Source of the DNA: Paenibacillus cremeus
Lineage (GTDB): Bacteria; Bacillota; Bacilli; Paenibacillales; NBRC-103111
Length of the DNA: 64,000 bases
Direction: 5' to 3'
Assembly (NCBI RefSeq): GCF_007786445.1
Contig: NZ_VNJI01000003.1
Location: 1-64,000 of the forward strand
The notes under the pieces are model-generated. The model did not search any database. It saw only the letters and a list, made by a program, of their open reading frames with translations, and was not told the DNA's origin. Position numbers and translations under genes: made by a program. Each line of letters starts with the position of its first letter. Within the stretch, counting starts at the first letter, position 1. This document shows positions 60,258 through 64,000 of the stretch, one piece after another.

Positions 60258-62588
60258 TTGAAGTTTACGGACGGGTACTGGCAAGTACGAAAAGGTGTCG
60301 ATATTCAATATCCGATGGATGTGAGGGACATCCAAATTAGCAGTGATCTAGTCAAGGTGTACGCTGCGACAAGACCGATTAAGCGAAAAGGGGATACGCT
60401 GAACGGAGCATTGCTGACGGCTGGGCTAAGCTCGCCGATCCCGAATGTGATTCGCGTCCGTTGGGCGCATCATACGGGTCATGCTAGAATTGGCCCGGAG
60501 TTCAGTATTCATGTGGAGCAAGGCATGAAGCTAACCATTGATCGAACGGAGGAGGGGGTGAAGCTGCAGAGCGGGGAGCTCTCCGCCGTCGTGCGCAAAT
60601 CGCCTTCCTGGGGACTTGAATTCGTATATCAAGGCAGAAGGTTGACGGGAACGGTCAACAAAGGTGCGGCTTATATCAAAGATGCGGATGGAACACCCTA
60701 TTTTCGGGAGATGCTGGATCTTGGCATTGGCGAACAAATCTACGGCTTAGGCGAGCGGTTTACCCCTTTTGTGAAAAACGGTCAGACGGTCGATCTCTGG
60801 AATGAGGATGGAGGAACGAGCAGCGAGCAGGCTTATAAAAATGTACCCTTTTATTTGTCGAGCCTGGGTTACGGCGTCTTCGTCAATCATCCGGAGCGAG
60901 TATCGTATGAAATCGCCTCTGAGGTCGTGTCCAAGGTCGGCTTCAGTGTGCCGGGGGAGTGTCTGGATTATTTTATTATCGGCGGGGATACCTTGAAGGA
61001 TGTGCTCGACAACTACACGAAGCTTACAGGAAGACCTGCGCTTCCACCGGCGTGGTCGTTCGGACTTTGGCTGACAACCTCCTTCACTACCGATTACGAC
61101 GAGGCGACCGTGACCGGCTTCATCGAAGGCATGGCGGTGCGCCAGATTCCGCTGCATGTGTTCCATTTTGACTGCTTCTGGATGAAGGAGTATCAGTGGT
61201 GTGACTTTGAATGGGATGCGGACATGTTTCCGGATCCCGAAGGGATGCTGCGCCGCTTAAAGGAGCGAGACTTGCGTATTTGCGTTTGGATCAATTCGTA
61301 TATTGCCCAGAAATCGCCTCTGTTTGAGGAAGGGGCAAGAAACGGATACCTGGTGATGGCCAAGGATGGAGGCGTTTGGCAATGGGATCTTTGGCAGGCC
61401 GGGATGGGGCTGGTAGACTTTACGAACCCTGCTGCGGTCCAATGGTACCAGAGCAAGCTGAAGCGACTAATGGATATGGGCGTCGACTGCTTCAAAACGG
61501 ATTTTGGCGAACGCATTCCAACCGATGTCGTGTACTATGACGGCTCGGACCCGTACAAAATGCATAACTATTATACTCACTTATATAATAGGGCGGTATT
61601 TGAAGTGCTAGAGCAGCATCGCGGCAAAAATGAAGCTATGCTTTTCGCGCGGTCTGCTACCGCTGGAGGCCAAATGTATCCCGTTCACTGGGGAGGCGAC
61701 TGCTCCGCGAACTACGATTCCATGGCGGAAACGCTGCGAGGCGGACTCTCGCTCGGGCTGTCCGGCTTTGGCTTCTGGAGTCATGATATCAGCGGGTTCG
61801 AACGGACGGCGCCGCCGGACATCTATAAGCGCTGGGTCGCCTTCGGGATGCTATCCTCGCATAGCCGCTTGCACGGCAATGAGTCGTATCGGGTGCCTTG
61901 GCTGTTTGACGAGGAAGCGGTGGATGTTCTGCGCTATTTCACGCAGCTTAAATGCCGCCTGATGCCCTATCTGTTCAGCCATGCCGTTGAAGCAGCACAG
62001 AAAGGGCTCCCCCTGATGCGAGCCATGGTGTTAGAATTTGCTGCCGATCCGACGTGCCACTATCTGGACCGCCAATATATGCTAGGGGAGAGGCTTCTGG
62101 TTGCGCCAATCTTTAATAAAGAAGGAACGGTCTCTTATTACGTGCCAGAGGGACGCTGGACGAACCTCCTGAACGGCGAACCAGTTAACGGGGGCAAATG
62201 GCACCAGGAGAAGCACGGCTACTTGACACTGCCGCTGCTGGTCAGGCCGAACTCCTTGATCGCTATTGGCAGCAATCCAGAGCGTCCGGATTACGATTTT
62301 GCGGATCAAGTCGCCTTCCATCTGTTCGAACTCGAGGACGGGGCGACAGCTGCCAGTGTGGTGCATAACTTGGATGGCCAGCCGGTGCTTCGAGCCAAGG
62401 CAGTGCGTACGGGAACGACGATCGAATTGAACGCAGCCGGTGCCGAGAAGGCTTGGCACATCGTATTGCGGGGCGTGCACAAGGTAGCAGCGATTCGAGG
62501 TGGAGAGGCGACAGACAGACAGGAAGGTGTTAGAATCACACCTTGGGCTGGCTCAGCTACAATCACTGTTGAACTGACCGCACCATAA
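60258..62588 (+). CDS. yicI: Alpha-xylosidase, GH31
   Basis: A 776-residue glycoside hydrolase, close in length and layout to E. coli YicI (772 residues). The nucleophile is Asp415 in FKTDFGERIP and the acid/base is Asp481 in WGGDCSANYDSM, matching Asp416 and Asp482 of YicI. SGFGFWSHDISGFE and the RFTPFVKNGQTVDLWNED segment are also characteristic. It releases alpha-xylose from the non-reducing end of isoprimeverose-type oligosaccharides. There is no signal peptide, so it acts in the cytosol. The TTG start follows TGAGGGA. Confidence 0.92.
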   Translation: MKFTDGYWQVRKGVDIQYPMDVRDIQISSDLVKVYAATRPIKRKGDTLNGALLTAGLSSPIPNVIRVRWAHHTGHARIGPEFSIHVEQGMKLTIDRTEEGVKLQSGELSAVVRKSPSWGLEFVYQGRRLTGTVNKGAAYIKDADGTPYFREMLDLGIGEQIYGLGERFTPFVKNGQTVDLWNEDGGTSSEQAYKNVPFYLSSLGYGVFVNHPERVSYEIASEVVSKVGFSVPGECLDYFIIGGDTLKDVLDNYTKLTGRPALPPAWSFGLWLTTSFTTDYDEATVTGFIEGMAVRQIPLHVFHFDCFWMKEYQWCDFEWDADMFPDPEGMLRRLKERDLRICVWINSYIAQKSPLFEEGARNGYLVMAKDGGVWQWDLWQAGMGLVDFTNPAAVQWYQSKLKRLMDMGVDCFKTDFGERIPTDVVYYDGSDPYKMHNYYTHLYNRAVFEVLEQHRGKNEAMLFARSATAGGQMYPVHWGGDCSANYDSMAETLRGGLSLGLSGFGFWSHDISGFERTAPPDIYKRWVAFGMLSSHSRLHGNESYRVPWLFDEEAVDVLRYFTQLKCRLMPYLFSHAVEAAQKGLPLMRAMVLEFAADPTCHYLDRQYMLGERLLVAPIFNKEGTVSYYVPEGRWTNLLNGEPVNGGKWHQEKHGYLTLPLLVRPNSLIAIGSNPERPDYDFADQVAFHLFELEDGATAASVVHNLDGQPVLRAKAVRTGTTIELNAAGAEKAWHIVLRGVHKVAAIRGGEATDRQEGVRITPWAGSATITVELTAP

Positions 62589-62602
62589 CGACCAAGACAT
62601 AG

Positions 62603-62650
62603 AAAGACGACCGAACAGTGCAAAGACACTAGAACCGGTCGTCTTTTTTC
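62603..62650 (+). terminator. Intrinsic terminator after yicI
   Basis: AAAGACGACCG ... CGGTCGTCTTT followed by a T-run. The 230 bases up to the next start hold only a possible -10, TATAAT at 62833-62838. Confidence 0.9.
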
Positions 62651-62880
62651 TTGTCGCCGAATGAAGCGCTGGACGGACAATTATCGTACACGCCTCGGAG
62701 TGAAATGTCCGGTATTCCGTTGACGTAGCGCCATTCGCCAACTGTCATCCGTGGATCGGGTCAAAATTTGCTTGTCTTTCGCGCCCGAGCACAACGCAAA
62801 TATTGTCTGTATTTTGCCATTGGGCCGCTCGCTATAATTTGACCTGAAGACGACGAAAACGAAAGCGGGAGGAATTGAGG

Positions 62881-64000
62881 ATGAACTGGTGGGACGGCAA
62901 CAACCTTCGACTGATTCAAAATAACCTCAGAGAGATCGACGCCGATATGAATGTCGACCGGGAGCTTGACCGGCTGCAGGAATTCGGTGCCAACACGTGG
63001 ATGATCAATGCAGGGGGCATTTTTGCTTTTTATCCAAGCCGGCTGGGGTACCAGTATGTAACGCCATATCTGAAAAAGGATTTGCTGCGCGAAGCGGTGG
63101 ACAAGGCTCATGCCCGCGGGATTAAGCTGATTGCCCGGTTCGATTTCAGCAAGGCGCATGAGAGCATCTTTGCAAAGCGACCTGAATGGTTTTACCGGAG
63201 CAAAGAAGGCACGGAAGTCAATTACTATGGCATCGTGCACACCTGCATTAACGGATACTACCAGCAGGAGTATTCGCTTCAGATGATTGAGGAAGTGCTG
63301 ACGAATTACGAAGTGGACGGTATTTTCTTCAATATGTTCGGGTACACCCATTTCGACTACAGCGGCAACCGTTATGGTCCTTGCCACTGCGATAGCTGCC
63401 AAGCGCGTTTTCGCTCGATGTACGGGAAGGAGCTGCCGGAAAAAGAGGGCGATCCATCGTATGCTGACTATCAGGAGTTTAAGGCTGCGACGACAGCCGA
63501 GCTGCTGAAACGGGTGCGTGAGGTCGTGAAGCGGCTTAGGCCGGAAGTGGCGATCAGCACTTATTTTACCGAAGGGATCGACATCGTGCGGGAGGAGTCC
63601 AACACCGCCTTGAAACGACCGCATCCGGTGTGGCTGTACTCCGCTTCGGAGAACGTCAAGGCGGTGGAGGATTCCTGGGACGACAAGCTGATTAGCAACT
63701 GCTGTATCAATGCGATCGATTTAACCTACCGGTTCAACGCGGTGTCGAAGCACGAGGTGGAAATTCGACTGTACGAAAGCATCGCCAGCGGCTCGGGGCT
63801 CGATTTTTGCATCATCGGCACGTTCGAAGGGTATCCGGATCGTGACAATTTCGATGCAGTAAGAAACGCGTTCCGCTTCCATCGGGAGCATGAACGGCAC
63901 TTCGGGCATTTCCGTTCCATGGCCGACGTGATTCTAGTCAAGCCGGACGGCCCAGGAGCAGTCGGGCTGCAAGAATATCATGGCCTGTTCAAAATGCTCA
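62881..64000 (+). CDS. Putative glycoside hydrolase, partial (GH42/GHL-like)
   Basis: The ATG follows GGGAGGAATTGAGG, and the frame is open to the right edge: 373 residues, C terminus missing. It is a paralog of the gene at 56075: LRLIQNNLREID, GIKLIARFDFSKAH, EVDGIFFNMFGY and CHCDSCQARF align without gaps to the same stretches there. The N-terminal half is a TIM barrel with no signal peptide. The product would be about 680 residues if the architecture is kept. The substrate is unknown. Confidence 0.82.
   Translation, partial: MNWWDGNNLRLIQNNLREIDADMNVDRELDRLQEFGANTWMINAGGIFAFYPSRLGYQYVTPYLKKDLLREAVDKAHARGIKLIARFDFSKAHESIFAKRPEWFYRSKEGTEVNYYGIVHTCINGYYQQEYSLQMIEEVLTNYEVDGIFFNMFGYTHFDYSGNRYGPCHCDSCQARFRSMYGKELPEKEGDPSYADYQEFKAATTAELLKRVREVVKRLRPEVAISTYFTEGIDIVREESNTALKRPHPVWLYSASENVKAVEDSWDDKLISNCCINAIDLTYRFNAVSKHEVEIRLYESIASGSGLDFCIIGTFEGYPDRDNFDAVRNAFRFHREHERHFGHFRSMADVILVKPDGPGAVGLQEYHGLFKML

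Noticed and set aside
62761..63624. 287-residue open frame on the minus strand at the right edge
   Set aside because: It is antisense to the partial glycosidase, whose paralogy with 56075-58123 shows the real coding strand.

Overview
The window reads as chromosomal DNA of a spore-forming, low-to-mid GC Firmicute, most likely Paenibacillus or a close relative (inference). The evidence is a gerA/gerB/gerC-type germination operon, a YheC/YheD-like coat-associated gene, a YesM/YesN-type two-component pair beside a sugar ABC transporter, an SLH-domain protein, frequent TTG/GTG starts behind strong AGGAGG-type ribosome sites, and dense intrinsic terminators. No rRNA, tRNA, CRISPR array or prophage was seen.

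Layout. 0-6.4 kb: AraC-type regulator, VOC protein, ParB-like protein, cytosolic-type pectinesterase, a 39-residue membrane peptide, a glycine-zipper protein, a phosphotransferase and an ECF-type sigma factor. A miniature inverted-repeat element with a 6-bp target duplication sits in the loop of the pectinesterase terminator. 6.5-13.7 kb: ClpP, a lone NMT1/THI5-type binding lipoprotein next to a Rieske oxygenase, an SLH/PrcB protein, a TetR-MFS pair with five related operator-like sites, and an XRE/MmyB-type regulator. 13.8-18.6 kb: fabF, convergent with the germination operon.

18.7-26.1 kb: an operon-like run of XdhC-type maturation factors, a MocA/PucB-like cytidylyltransferase, the three subunits of a xanthine-dehydrogenase-family molybdenum hydroxylase, an M20 hydrolase and an isochorismatase-fold hydrolase. 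This suggests oxidation of an N-heterocycle followed by hydrolysis; the substrate is not evident. 26.1-31.2 kb: a PspC-PspA pair, then an ArsR-type repressor, AHSA1-domain protein and short UvrA-like ATPase, preceded by a promoter with two near-identical palindromic operators.

31.3-36.3 kb: a membrane histidine kinase and NarL-type regulator, followed by a secreted stalk-domain protein. The promoter regions of the kinase and of the secreted protein share clusters of GGGAA/TTCCC boxes spaced about one helical turn, ending 40-43 bp upstream of the -10 in both. This predicts autoregulation plus a local target. 36.4-41.7 kb is a decayed stretch: a broken SDR gene and a broken amidase gene flank a small operon (hydrolase, YheC/D-like, unknown 97-residue protein) and an MFS exporter.

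41.8-49.4 kb: a YesM-like kinase, sugar-phosphate isomerase/epimerase-like protein, Gfo/Idh/MocA dehydrogenase, sugar ABC binding protein and two permeases, and an AraC-type response regulator, with two CRE-like sites. It ends in a seven-unit 51-bp tandem repeat and a terminator. 49.9-56 kb: aldo/keto reductase, epimerase, divergent zinc alcohol dehydrogenase, an XPD/DinG-like helicase with an N-terminal nuclease-like domain, and a DUF2062 protein. 56-64 kb: a carbohydrate region with two paralogous putative glycosidases (one running off the right edge), a cyclase-family hydrolase, a 3-hydroxyisobutyrate-dehydrogenase-family reductase and a GH31 alpha-xylosidase.
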